DNA from: CAXRDE01 sp964229355
Lineage (GTDB): Bacteria; Cyanobacteriota; Sericytochromatia; UBA7694
Direction: 5' to 3'
Assembly (NCBI GenBank): GCA_964229355.1
Contig: CAXRDE010000023.1
Location: forward strand, 372,001-436,000
DNA length: 64,000 nucleotides
The notes under the pieces are model-generated. The model was not told the origin of the DNA. It ran no database searches and saw nothing but the letters and a program-made list of their open reading frames with translations. Position numbers and translations under genes: made by a program. How positions within the stretch are numbered: position 1 is the first letter of the stretch; the number at the start of each line of letters is the position of its first letter. This document shows, in pieces, positions 43,901 to 52,197 of the stretch.

Positions 43901-44479
43901 ATGCATTCTTCTCACGAGCCCTCAGCCGTTCCGCAGGAACTCTTTCAGCAAATCGCCCAGCAAGTGCGCGCCGGACGTCAGGCCAAAAGCTGGTCACAGC
44001 AGGATTTAGCCCAACACTCAGGGGTGAGTCGCCGTATGATCGCCATGCTGGAGCAGGGCGAAAGCAATGTGAGTCTGGCCACCCTGTATAAAATATCCAT
44101 GGCCTTAGGCATCACCTTTGGTCAGTTGCTCATGGGCAAAGACTCAGACTCCCTGGCTGTCATTGAAGAACAACACATGCCCGTACTCTGGCGTCAGGGT
44201 GAAAGCAACGCACGCCTCGTGCTCAGCGTGCGCACCAAACAAGCGGCAGAGGTGTGGCACTGGGAGCTGGCACCGGGTGGCAGCTACCCGGCAGAGCCCG
44301 ACCCGGAAGGCGTGGAAGAGTTAATTTACGTACTCAGCGGCACCTTAACCCTCAAGCTCAATGGCGCGCAGTACGAACTGACCGCTGGCGAGGCCATTCG
44401 TTTTTCTTCACAGAGCCCTTTTTCGTACAATAACTGCACCGACAGCCCTGTGGCTTTTATTGAAAACGTCTTGTCTTAA
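43901..44479 (+). CDS. XRE-family regulator with a C-terminal cupin domain
   Basis: 192 residues. Helix-turn-helix at about 15-70 (AGRQAKSWSQQDLAQHSG, VSRRMIAMLEQGESNVSLAT). A cupin sensor domain follows at about 110-190 (WHWELAPGGSYPAEPDPEG, LIYVLSGTLTLKLNGAQYEL, GEAIRFSSQSPFSYNN). Such regulators sense a small molecule and often control a divergent transporter or catabolic gene. The neighbouring DMT exporter is the obvious target. Confidence 0.92.
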   Translation: MHSSHEPSAVPQELFQQIAQQVRAGRQAKSWSQQDLAQHSGVSRRMIAMLEQGESNVSLATLYKISMALGITFGQLLMGKDSDSLAVIEEQHMPVLWRQGESNARLVLSVRTKQAAEVWHWELAPGGSYPAEPDPEGVEELIYVLSGTLTLKLNGAQYELTAGEAIRFSSQSPFSYNNCTDSPVAFIENVLS

Positions 44480-44565
44480 GCAATTTTCTGAAAATCCAGG
44501 CGTTCATCGCCACTTCTGGCCATATAAATTGCCCACAGGCCACAAAGCCGTTTTCAGCAAACAAA
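44476..44565 (-). pseudogene. 3' fragment of a GNAT acetyltransferase
   Basis: Minus strand: ENGFVACGQFI then, after a one-base shift, ARSGDERLDFQKIA and TAA. It matches the C-terminus of the complete GNAT at 46323-46811 (KNGFMACGVIRLASSGDERL). No upstream part of the gene is found, so it is a degraded duplicate or recombination scar. Its stop overlaps the stop of the XRE regulator. Confidence 0.6.
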
Positions 44566-44611
44566 GTGTCAACATGCCAGGAAGAAAGGATTCAGAGTGA
44601 TTTACCCTGGT

Positions 44612-44640
44612 TTGACAGACGCAGATACATACGTAATGAT
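44612..44640 (+). promoter_or_regulatory. Probable promoter of the LamG lipoprotein
   Basis: TTGACA (44612-44617, perfect), 17-base spacer, AATGAT (44635-44640, 4 of 6). It leaves a leader of about 115 bases containing the hairpin at 44658-44702. Confidence 0.5.
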
Positions 44641-44657
44641 ACAACTGAACTTCAAAT

Positions 44658-44702
44658 GAGCTCAAAAGATAAGCAAAATCGTCTTTTTGTGCTTATCAGC
44701 TC
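44658..44702 (+). other. Hairpin in the leader of the LamG lipoprotein gene
   Basis: GATAAGCA (44668-44675) pairs with TGCTTATC (44690-44697); outer GAGCT (44658-44662) and AGCTC (44698-44702) add five pairs across a CAAAA bulge. Inner A and T runs extend the stem. It has no T-run after it, so a regulatory or mRNA-stabilising role is more likely than termination. Confidence 0.5.
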
Positions 44703-44763
44703 TATCCATTGTTCTACGCTACATGCTATCTTTCATTAAGTTTTATGAACAACGAGGGGATTT

Positions 44764-45591
44764 ATGAATTCAAAAATTTTACACATTCTGACTGTCTCTG
44801 GATTATTAACCGGCTTAACGTCTTGTATCAACGTGACTGTACCTAGCAACCCTGCCCCCTCAAGCAACCCGGCGTCAAGTGCGAGTCCTGGCTCCACCAC
44901 AAATCCCAGTACAAACCCGAGCAGCCCCCCAGGCCAAAGTCCTTCAAGCAGCGCTCCGCCAGAGGCTGAGCAAGGCCTTCCTCTCGGAACGGCTCTTTAC
45001 TTGCCCTTTGATACCGAAGCCCCAACGAATGAGACTTCCAGAAGAATCTCCTTTACAAAGGATCGCTTTGGCAAGGCCAATGCAGCCTATAATTTTAGCG
45101 GTGAAGGCTCTTATCTCAATGTGGATTATGATCTCAACCCCAATGTACATCCAGCACTGACCTTGAGTGTCTGGGCTCGTTACCTGCCGCAGCCAGACAC
45201 CTCCCAAGAAAGTGCTTATAAACTGATTTCTCATACCTACGTTAATTCGGATCGGGGCATGGGTATCTCAAGCAATAGCGCTGGCCGGGGTTGGTCAATG
45301 GAAACTGGCTTTGAATCGATAGGCGCCGCTCCTGTCACCGCCAATGAATGGGTACAGGTAACCGCAGTTTATGACCAAACTCTGAAACATGCGGCTTTAT
45401 ACGTCAATGGAGAAGAAATAGCCCAATCAAATGAAGCAGAGCTGGGTAACAACGATTATAGCTATTTTCTAGTGGGCGGAAGCCCAGGTTATGGCGAGCA
45501 CTTCCCTGGCGATATCGACGATGTACGCATTTATGAGCGTGCTCTCTCTGCGGCAGAAGTCAAAGCCCTCTATAAAGCAACCAAGCCTTAG
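44764..45591 (+). CDS. LamG/concanavalin-A-like lectin domain lipoprotein
   Basis: 275 residues. Signal peptide ending at lipobox GLTSC, then a 55-residue Ser/Pro/Asn-rich linker and a LamG jelly-roll (about 80-270). The characteristic ending FPGDIDDVRIYERALSAAEV is present, plus LTLSVWARYL and WVQVTAVYDQTLKHAALYVN. It is a surface or periplasmic carbohydrate-binding lipoprotein. GAGGGG precedes the ATG. The target is unknown. Confidence 0.9.
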   Translation: MNSKILHILTVSGLLTGLTSCINVTVPSNPAPSSNPASSASPGSTTNPSTNPSSPPGQSPSSSAPPEAEQGLPLGTALYLPFDTEAPTNETSRRISFTKDRFGKANAAYNFSGEGSYLNVDYDLNPNVHPALTLSVWARYLPQPDTSQESAYKLISHTYVNSDRGMGISSNSAGRGWSMETGFESIGAAPVTANEWVQVTAVYDQTLKHAALYVNGEEIAQSNEAELGNNDYSYFLVGGSPGYGEHFPGDIDDVRIYERALSAAEVKALYKATKP

Positions 45592-45618
45592 CTTGTCATC
45601 ACTGTTAATTATTCAATT

Positions 45619-46326
45619 TTAAAGCCGGCAAAAATAACGCTGTGTGGCCATCAAACGTACGCTTGAGCGGGCATTCAGAGAAGGCGCATGCAGCACCCGC
45701 ATGTCCATCAAGTAAACGTCTCCGATACGGCCTGTCATTTCAAGCACCGAAAGCTTGTGGTTTTCCCAATGCATGTCCGGGCGGCAATCTGTTTTCAAAA
45801 CACCGTACAAACGCTGACGCTGGGTTAAGGTCAAGAGGTGAGAGCCCTTTAAAGCCAGGGTTGCGCCCCCCTGAGCAGCCAGCGTATCTAAGAGCACAAA
45901 GACCTGTATACCGGGCAAGTCCTGAGGCTGTGATTTGGCAATGTCTACATGCCAGGGTAAAGCCGCTAAGCTCCAGGGCTTAGCCTGGGGCAAAGAAACC
46001 AACAGTTGGACCTCGGGTGATGCGGTGAAGGCCCGGGGAGACAAGGCCGACAAAACAGTCTTTGCAAAAGGCACTTGCAACGCTTGATACAGCTCAGGTA
46101 CTTTCACCACCCGCCCCAGATGGGTCACTTGCTGAAAAGGAGGCAAGTCGCGTACGGTAGCCGAAAGAAAACGTCCACTCGCCCAGATTTTTTGGTTTTT
46201 GAGCGCTGCATAGATTTTTTTCTGTACGGGCAACAGCGATTTCTCAGGCACAGCCCCAGGCAAATACAGAACCCCCTGTTCTTGAAAATGCTGGCATTGT
46301 TCAGCGCTTAAAACCGCTTGCTTCAT
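45619..46326 (-). CDS. PhyH-family Fe(II)/2-oxoglutarate dioxygenase
   Basis: 235 residues, the phytanoyl-CoA dioxygenase fold. Start CQHFQEQGVLYLPGAVPEKS. Iron-binding H-x-D in LPWHVDIAK (about 125) and distal His in MDMRVLHAPSLNARSSVRLM, with the Arg that binds 2-oxoglutarate following. It hydroxylates an unknown small molecule. Overlaps the upstream GNAT gene as ATGA, so the two are co-translated. Confidence 0.88.
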   Translation of the reverse strand: MKQAVLSAEQCQHFQEQGVLYLPGAVPEKSLLPVQKKIYAALKNQKIWASGRFLSATVRDLPPFQQVTHLGRVVKVPELYQALQVPFAKTVLSALSPRAFTASPEVQLLVSLPQAKPWSLAALPWHVDIAKSQPQDLPGIQVFVLLDTLAAQGGATLALKGSHLLTLTQRQRLYGVLKTDCRPDMHWENHKLSVLEMTGRIGDVYLMDMRVLHAPSLNARSSVRLMATQRYFCRL

Positions 46327-46811
46327 GGGGCTGTTTTCTGGAAGGCCAGGCGCTCGTCGCCACTGCTGGCCAGGCGGATCACACCACAGGCCATAAAGCC
46401 ATTTTTGTGCAACACCTTTTGCATGGGGCCATTATCGCGGTGGGTGTCCACCCGTAAATTAGGGATTTGCTGAAAACACCAGTCCAAACACATCAGCGAG
46501 AGTCCGCGCTGGGGACTGTCCACCGCGATGCGATGAATCACGCCGTAGGGTAAATCGTTCAGCCACTGGCCTTCAATGCTTGCATAACTGGGGTCTGCCT
46601 CAATGGCAAAATAAAATACACCGTGAATCTGCCCGTCTGCTTCACACACGTAGCTGTGGCCCTGCGCAATATCCTGAGCTATCTGGGTCTGCTGGGGGTA
46701 GCCGTTGATCCACTGGCCTGGGTTGCCATTGGCCGCCATAAAGTCACGGGCTTTGTTATAAATGGCCATTAAGCGGGGCAAGTCTGCCGGGGTACTGGGT
46801 CGAATATGCAT
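46323..46811 (-). CDS. GNAT-family N-acetyltransferase
   Basis: 162 residues, a single GNAT domain: MHIRPSTPADLPRLMAIYNK, HGVFYFAIEADPSYASIEGQ, the acetyl-CoA region VIHRIAVDSPQRGLSLMCLD and the final NGPMQKVLHKNGFMACGVI. The substrate is unknown. It is coupled to the PhyH gene. A degraded copy of its 3' end lies 1.8 kb away at 44476-44565. Confidence 0.9.
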   Translation of the reverse strand: MHIRPSTPADLPRLMAIYNKARDFMAANGNPGQWINGYPQQTQIAQDIAQGHSYVCEADGQIHGVFYFAIEADPSYASIEGQWLNDLPYGVIHRIAVDSPQRGLSLMCLDWCFQQIPNLRVDTHRDNGPMQKVLHKNGFMACGVIRLASSGDERLAFQKTAP

Positions 46812-46852
46812 CAGCGCACCTCATGGATTATTTCAATCACAGTGTACGCTGT

Positions 46853-47161
46853 TTAAGGGGCGAGCGGTCGAATCACACGGCAGGGATTACCGGCGGCAAA
46901 GACCAAACCCTCACCAATCCTGACCCCAGGGCACACCACCACATTTCCCCCCAACCATACCTTCGCTTCAATCACAATGGGTAAACCCAGTTCTTTGCCC
47001 GCCACACGCTCTGTGGGAGACATGGGGTGAGAAGCCGTCAGCAATTGTACGCCGGGGCCAATCATCACCTGATCGCCCAGGGTTACGGTCGCCATATCCA
47101 GCACCACACATCGGTTTTTATGGTCATGGCACTTTCGTACGTAAGTGAGACATTTTACCAC
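46853..47161 (-). pseudogene. Truncated maltose/galactoside O-acetyltransferase (maa/lacA-like)
   Basis: Only the C-terminal hexapeptide half is recognisable: VVLDMATVTLGDQVMIGPG, VQLLTASHPMSPTERVAGKE, VWLGGNVVVCPGVRIGEG. Full-length family members have about 185 residues; the first roughly 85 are missing. About 18 residues between GEG and AGNPCRVIRPL (the usual IGAGSVVTKDIP turn) are also deleted. The 5' end overlaps the upstream gene. A working trimer is doubtful. Confidence 0.7.
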
Positions 47162-47651
47162 GCCCCTGACCCCAGGGCGTTTGCAGGATTAATGTAAAGG
47201 TTTCAGGGGTTAACACGGTGTGCATGGGATGTACCCCACCCAAAAAGGGCATCTGGTACAAGGCCTCTTGTGCAGAAAAGACGGTACCTGAATGCTTTCC
47301 TTGCGATGTTATGCGCTGCAAAAAAGGCCACAAAGCGTCTTGCAGGTGAAGCGTCAGTTCATGGCCATTAGGCAAAAGTGAAAAGCGCTCTTCACTGGCA
47401 TAAAGCGTAACCCCCCACTTTTTCAACCAAAAACGGTGAGCCACCTCGTGAGAAGTTAGCGCGCGCACTTCGGTTTCAATGACCCAACGACCGAGTAGAG
47501 TCTGCAAGGCGACCAGCAAAAGCACCCGGCCTTTATAAGCCAGGGGCATGGGGCCTGCCAGCATCACAAAAGGGCGCTGTAGCGATAAGTTAAAAAAACC
47601 GCGCCAACACCCGTAAGCTTTTGCGTAATAAGTCTGGTGAAGATCTAACAA
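47124..47651 (-). CDS. Hypothetical protein
   Basis: 175 residues from a TTG at 47651 with AGAGG upstream. One hydrophobic stretch (GRVLLLVALQTLLGRWVI, about 41-58); otherwise soluble-looking (FSLLPNGHELTLHLQDALWP, HTVLTPETFTLILQTPWGQG). No family is recognised. Its last 38 bases overlap the maa-like fragment, hinting that a deletion joined the two. Confidence 0.5.
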   Translation of the reverse strand: MLDLHQTYYAKAYGCWRGFFNLSLQRPFVMLAGPMPLAYKGRVLLLVALQTLLGRWVIETEVRALTSHEVAHRFWLKKWGVTLYASEERFSLLPNGHELTLHLQDALWPFLQRITSQGKHSGTVFSAQEALYQMPFLGGVHPMHTVLTPETFTLILQTPWGQGRGKMSHLRTKVP

Positions 47652-47670
47652 AACAACCTCTTGTTATGGG

Positions 47671-48138
47671 TTAAGCATCGTCCTGGGTCTCGGCAGCGGG
47701 CATGCGCGAAAAGCTTAAGGTCGAACGCCCCTGATCAAAGTACAAGTTTAACTGATCTCCAGAGATCACGTAGCTTTCGACTTGAGCCAAAGCGTCAGTA
47801 TAGGCTTCTGCGACTTTACCAGCCTCGCCCTGGCACGGCACCAGGGTGGTGGTGAAGCTGCCAAAGCGAAGGGCCGAGGCTGAACTGCCCCAGCTTGAAA
47901 CAATCGGGCCTGAAAAATCGTTGCAACCATCGTACCCTGAAACCTGATTGTCGCGCATGCGCAAGGTCAGCTCGGGTTGTGCGGGTATAGCCATGGCCCC
48001 CTCTGCCATCGGCTCAAGACTCACCAGACGCCACTGGGTATTGTTTAATTCTGAAGACACCGAAAAGCCATTGGGCACGGTATTACAGCTTGCACTGAAC
48101 AGGGTCATCGCCATCAAAAAAATTGCTTGAACACGCAT
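47671..48138 (-). CDS. META (HslJ-like) domain lipoprotein
   Basis: 155 residues; lipobox FSASC after MRVQAIFLMAMTLFSAS. A META domain spans about 30-150: LNNTQWRLVSLEPM, LTLRMRDNQVSGYDGCNDFS and LNLYFDQGRSTLSFSRM, with the conserved Cys/Asn of the GCNxFxG motif. HslJ relatives are linked to novobiocin tolerance and envelope stress. Exact role unknown. Confidence 0.88.
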   Translation of the reverse strand: MRVQAIFLMAMTLFSASCNTVPNGFSVSSELNNTQWRLVSLEPMAEGAMAIPAQPELTLRMRDNQVSGYDGCNDFSGPIVSSWGSSASALRFGSFTTTLVPCQGEAGKVAEAYTDALAQVESYVISGDQLNLYFDQGRSTLSFSRMPAAETQDDA

Positions 48139-48147
48139 AAAAACCTC

Positions 48148-49290
48148 TTAAAGGGCGCCTTTGCCTGCCGCAAAAATAATAAACCAACCGGCCTGCAAGA
48201 GCGCACAAATGGCCACCAGGGCGCCATAAAGTGTCGGTGTTTTTGACCAACGGGCCAGCACCACATAAATCGGGAAGAGTGTGTACACATAGCGCGGAAA
48301 AGAAATGGCCTGTAAGGTGGCCATGTAGAGCACCCAACAGCCCCAACTAAAGATTTGCCAGGAGGTTCTCAGGCGTAAACGCACGCTCCAGGCCAGCAGG
48401 GCTGTACCAACCACCATGCCCACCAAACGGAACTCATAGAAGATCGCCCGGGATTTGTTATGGGTATCTTCCATAATGTGATTCCACACAAAGAGAATTT
48501 GCTGCGTGGGCCACACCCTGGCCTGATGCCAGTGCTCTTGCTGCACCGCCAAAAAACGGAAGGCATCGCCAAAGACATGGTAATTCAGGGCCAGGTACCC
48601 ACCAATCCCCGCGGGCACCAGCGAAAGGGCCAACCAGTGATACCAACGGGTGTTTTTGCGCACCTGCCACAATTCCCACATCAAAGCCGGCAAAAGTAAA
48701 ATGCCGTTGGAGCGGGTTAAACAGGCCAGACCACCCCACACACAGGCCCACAAAAAGAACTTGCGTCGGGCTGCCAAAAGACAGGCAAACACAAACATCA
48801 TAAACAGGGCTTCGGTGTAAGGCAAAGCCGCATAAATAGACATGGGAAAAAACACAAAGAACACCGTGGCCCGTGCAATGATTTCCTCAGAAAATTCTTC
48901 GGCAGCCAACATGCCCTGAAAGAGGGCTGTGGCCACAACAGAAGCCACCCAGGACACCAACACCGCAGCCATCAAATAATGCTGCACCACAAAGGCGAGT
49001 CCCCTGACCAACCAGGGATACAGTGGAAAAAAGGCAATCAGCACATTTTTATCGCCCGTGGCGGTATAACCGTGTTTGGCCAAATACAGGTAGTGGTGTG
49101 CATCCCAGTGCACCAGGCGATCGTTGAGCATAAAATCCCAGAAATACGTCTGTTTTTCTAAGAGCACCCGATCGGTAAAATACACCAGCACCAAAAACAA
49201 AACCCGTAAAGCCAACGTTAGACCCAACGCCCGTAACCAATAGTCACGGGGGAGACCCAACGCCAGCCAACGCTTCAACTTATGACGCAC
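48148..49290 (-). CDS. PIG-V/Gpi18-like mannosyltransferase, integral membrane
   Basis: About 380 residues from a GTG at 49290, inside the ccsA 3' end (a later TTG at 49278 is possible; the reading from 49368 overlaps ccsA deeply). Ten or so membrane helices. The first periplasmic loop has the GT-C acidic motif in RLVHWDAHHYLYLAKHGYTA. ACLTRSNGILLLPALMWELW and FRFLAVQQEHWHQARVWP match PIG-V-type enzymes using a lipid-linked mannose. The acceptor is unknown. Co-transcription with ccsA is likely by overlap. Confidence 0.8.
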   Translation of the reverse strand: MRHKLKRWLALGLPRDYWLRALGLTLALRVLFLVLVYFTDRVLLEKQTYFWDFMLNDRLVHWDAHHYLYLAKHGYTATGDKNVLIAFFPLYPWLVRGLAFVVQHYLMAAVLVSWVASVVATALFQGMLAAEEFSEEIIARATVFFVFFPMSIYAALPYTEALFMMFVFACLLAARRKFFLWACVWGGLACLTRSNGILLLPALMWELWQVRKNTRWYHWLALSLVPAGIGGYLALNYHVFGDAFRFLAVQQEHWHQARVWPTQQILFVWNHIMEDTHNKSRAIFYEFRLVGMVVGTALLAWSVRLRLRTSWQIFSWGCWVLYMATLQAISFPRYVYTLFPIYVVLARWSKTPTLYGALVAICALLQAGWFIIFAAGKGAL

Positions 49291-50983
49291 GGGCTGAGGT
49301 GGCTTGTAATTGCTTTTTTGAAGCAAAGCTTCTAAAACTACGCCACATTTCTTCGGGCAAAGACCCAATACAAATGATCAGCAGGTTAAAGAGAATAAAA
49401 CCCACCAGCCCCACGAAACCGGAGTCCGTAAAGCCGTAGGAGTGGAGGCCCACGCCCAGCATATTGACCCCAAACCAGGACCAGGTGGTAATAATATTGC
49501 CACCTACGGCCATCAGGGCAATGCCCTGGCGTTTGGCCAGGCCACCCCAGCGGGCGTGCAGAATAATCGCATTCCAGAGTACAATCATCACCGCGCCGTT
49601 TTCTTTGGGATCCCAGCCCCAGAAACGGCCCCAGCTCTGATCGGCCCAGATGCCGCCCAGTACGGTGCCCACAAAACTAAAGAGGGTCGCAAAGGCCACG
49701 GTACCATAGATCATGGCAGAAATCTTGCCGTAGAGATCTTTGTCGAGTTTGCGGGTAAACACGCCCATAACAATGAGCACCAGCCCCATAAAACCTGCCA
49801 GATAACTGGCAGAGTAACCCATGGTCACCGTGGTCACATGGGTGGCCAGCCAGAAATTGGTGTCCAGCACGGCCCGCATCATCTCCATGGTGTCGCCGTC
49901 GCCCGCCAGGTTTTGGGCCACCAACAGGGCTGAAAATCCCGTAATAGAAGTCATAACGGTGCCAAAGCCGTTTTTCACAAACCACTCAATGCCCAGCCCC
50001 ATCAAGACCGCAACCCAGCCCACAAAAATCGCCGAAGAATACAGGTTGGTGACCGGAGGACGCCCTTGCAAATACATGCGAACGCCCAGGGCCAGGGTAA
50101 ATAAGAGACTGGTCCACACCACCACGTAAAAAGCCGACTTGTTCAGGGTATCACCCCAGAACATCCAGCTAAACACGCTCAGTAAAAAGGCCAACACAAA
50201 GAAGATCATCGCCTGATAAAAAGGCTGGGTAATATTGAAGCGTTGCTCCATTTGCACCCTGGGAAACAGCTGTGGCTGGGTCTTTTTGAGGTGGTTGAGA
50301 TAGGTTTTGGCATTGGCGTTAAACTGTTCTACATTGCCACCCTGATAGGTTTTTAAGGCGGTGTACCAGGCGTTGGCCGCCGTGGTCAGATTCAAGTCCT
50401 GCTTTTCAGAGCCCAGCGGCAGCCAGTGATCCGAGCCGTTTTCGGCGGGGGGAATAATCAGGGGCGCTTCAAAGGCCGCAATCTGGCGATACACTTCGAT
50501 TTGGTTGTACAGTTCCAGCACCTTGGTATCCACCAAGTCCCGCGAGGCATCAGGCTTTTGGGAAGCCACCTGGGCCTGTTGAATCAACGCCGGGTATTGC
50601 TCGCGCAGTTCATCGAGCGAATAGCGAAAACCCGAACGGGGCTCAAGCTTCATCAGGGTCAGCACGTCGTCGTGCTCAATACGAAAAACCTTGTGTTGAC
50701 GAGACGCCTCTGTGCCTGCTGCCACATCCATAAACCAACGGATGGCAGGTTGCTTTTTTCCGTCTTCATCGCGAAAGGATTGCTTGTCATTAATAATCAT
50801 GAGGTTGTTGCGCGCAAAGGAGTCCAGGGGTTTTAAACGGCCCTGGTGAAGCACGGGAATTTGACTAAAGGTGTGCAGGTCCATGGCCTGCTCTTTGTAA
50901 GGGTTGCCCACCAGACCGCGGCCAAAGCTGAGGATGCAAAGCACCACAAAGATCCAGGGCAGAAATTTTTTAAAGGTATTCAT
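49280..50983 (-). CDS. ccsA: Cytochrome c biogenesis protein CcsA (CcsB-type, System II)
   Basis: 567 residues. A long N-terminal periplasmic part (about 30-240, with FSQIPVLHQGRLKPLDSFAR) precedes about eight membrane helices that carry the heme-handling signature WGRFWGWDPKENGAVMIVLW and conserved histidines (LATHVTTVTMGYSASYLAG, MLGVGLHSYGFTDSG). With ResB it exports heme and ligates it to CxxCH apocytochromes. ATGA overlap with resB. Confidence 0.93.
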   Translation of the reverse strand: MNTFKKFLPWIFVVLCILSFGRGLVGNPYKEQAMDLHTFSQIPVLHQGRLKPLDSFARNNLMIINDKQSFRDEDGKKQPAIRWFMDVAAGTEASRQHKVFRIEHDDVLTLMKLEPRSGFRYSLDELREQYPALIQQAQVASQKPDASRDLVDTKVLELYNQIEVYRQIAAFEAPLIIPPAENGSDHWLPLGSEKQDLNLTTAANAWYTALKTYQGGNVEQFNANAKTYLNHLKKTQPQLFPRVQMEQRFNITQPFYQAMIFFVLAFLLSVFSWMFWGDTLNKSAFYVVVWTSLLFTLALGVRMYLQGRPPVTNLYSSAIFVGWVAVLMGLGIEWFVKNGFGTVMTSITGFSALLVAQNLAGDGDTMEMMRAVLDTNFWLATHVTTVTMGYSASYLAGFMGLVLIVMGVFTRKLDKDLYGKISAMIYGTVAFATLFSFVGTVLGGIWADQSWGRFWGWDPKENGAVMIVLWNAIILHARWGGLAKRQGIALMAVGGNIITTWSWFGVNMLGVGLHSYGFTDSGFVGLVGFILFNLLIICIGSLPEEMWRSFRSFASKKQLQATSARAS

Positions 50984-52197
50984 GAGGCTGTGGCTATCCT
51001 TTTTTTACGACGTTTCAAGGAGCGGCTCAGCGAAAAGCCAAACTGCAGTAAGAGACCCAGGGTGACCAGCACACAGGAAAGATAAGGCAAAAGCCAACCG
51101 GGGTTTTCGACCACCTGCAGCACCGTGCCGCTTTCATCGGGCTTGTACGACGCCTGGTAATAGGTTTCGCCCCGATAGCGCAGCGGGTGGTTCATCCAGA
51201 TTTTCACTTCCCGGTCTACGCTCTGCTCAGGGTCCAGAATTTGCACCGTACTGGCAAAGTTTTTGGGGATCTCGGTACCCGGGTAACGATCAAAGGTAAA
51301 ATCTTTTAAGAACAAAGAAAAGGGCTTGTAGTTACGGGCAAAGCGCAAAGACATCTGATAGGGGGTTTTGCTCTCGGGCGGCGTCACCGCATGGCTCGAT
51401 TTCAACCACACCGAGGTGGTAAAGCTTCCCACCTCTTCAGTGGTGCCTTTTTTATAGAGGGTCACCAACGCCGCGGGCATATCAATTTGGCCTTCATTGA
51501 CGGCGGTGCCGCTGATTTCAGGGGCTTCTTTGGCAATAAAGCCACTGCCGTCACTGGCCCGCTCCATCACCGAGTTTTTGTAAAAATGATCCACCTGCAC
51601 ATCAAAGGGCAGACGTTCGTCTTTAATTAGACCTTCTTTGCGCAGCTTGTCTTCAGGGATCACCGTCACCACATCGGTTTTGGGATCGCTTTCATCAATA
51701 AAAGCCAGCTCAGGGTGGCGAATGTCTTCGCTGTAATTGCTGCTCGCGCCTTCGTCAATGGACATCATGCTTTCATCGGCCATTAAAGCCGTCACGCCCT
51801 CACCCACCAACAGCAATATCAGGCCCAAATGAATAAAAAACAGGCCGATTTTTTGTTTAGAGAGGTTAAAGCGCTGAAAATGGGCCACCAACAGATTGAT
51901 CAATAACAAATTGCCGAGCAGCCAACCGCCGGGAAAGGGGAACGCGCCGGGCACCTGGTTCGTGCGCGGAAAAAACAATTGAAAATCCACCCACACATAC
52001 CAGGAGCGGAAATAGTCTCGCACCACGGTCCAGACCCCTTGATCAATCTGGGCCAGGGTGCCAAAAAAGATCAAAAAGATACTGAGCACCAACAGGGTGA
52101 CGGTCAGGCCCAACGCGCCAAAAAAGTTAATGACGGGCTTAAGGCCCCCGGTGGCCTTCCGGCGATGCGGATCCATGGGTGTATCATCACGACTCAT
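50980..52197 (-). CDS. resB: Cytochrome c biogenesis protein ResB (Ccs1)
   Basis: 405 residues. Membrane helices near the N-terminus (LGLTVTLLVLSIFLIFFGTL), LLINLLVAHFQRFNLSKQKI, GLFFIHLGLILLLVGEGVTA and one at the C-terminus, with a large periplasmic domain between. It ends the domain with MNHPLRYRGETYYQASYKPD, the ResB signature. Partner of CcsA in heme delivery. Start and stop overlap both neighbours by four bases. Confidence 0.93.
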   Translation of the reverse strand: MSRDDTPMDPHRRKATGGLKPVINFFGALGLTVTLLVLSIFLIFFGTLAQIDQGVWTVVRDYFRSWYVWVDFQLFFPRTNQVPGAFPFPGGWLLGNLLLINLLVAHFQRFNLSKQKIGLFFIHLGLILLLVGEGVTALMADESMMSIDEGASSNYSEDIRHPELAFIDESDPKTDVVTVIPEDKLRKEGLIKDERLPFDVQVDHFYKNSVMERASDGSGFIAKEAPEISGTAVNEGQIDMPAALVTLYKKGTTEEVGSFTTSVWLKSSHAVTPPESKTPYQMSLRFARNYKPFSLFLKDFTFDRYPGTEIPKNFASTVQILDPEQSVDREVKIWMNHPLRYRGETYYQASYKPDESGTVLQVVENPGWLLPYLSCVLVTLGLLLQFGFSLSRSLKRRKKRIATAS

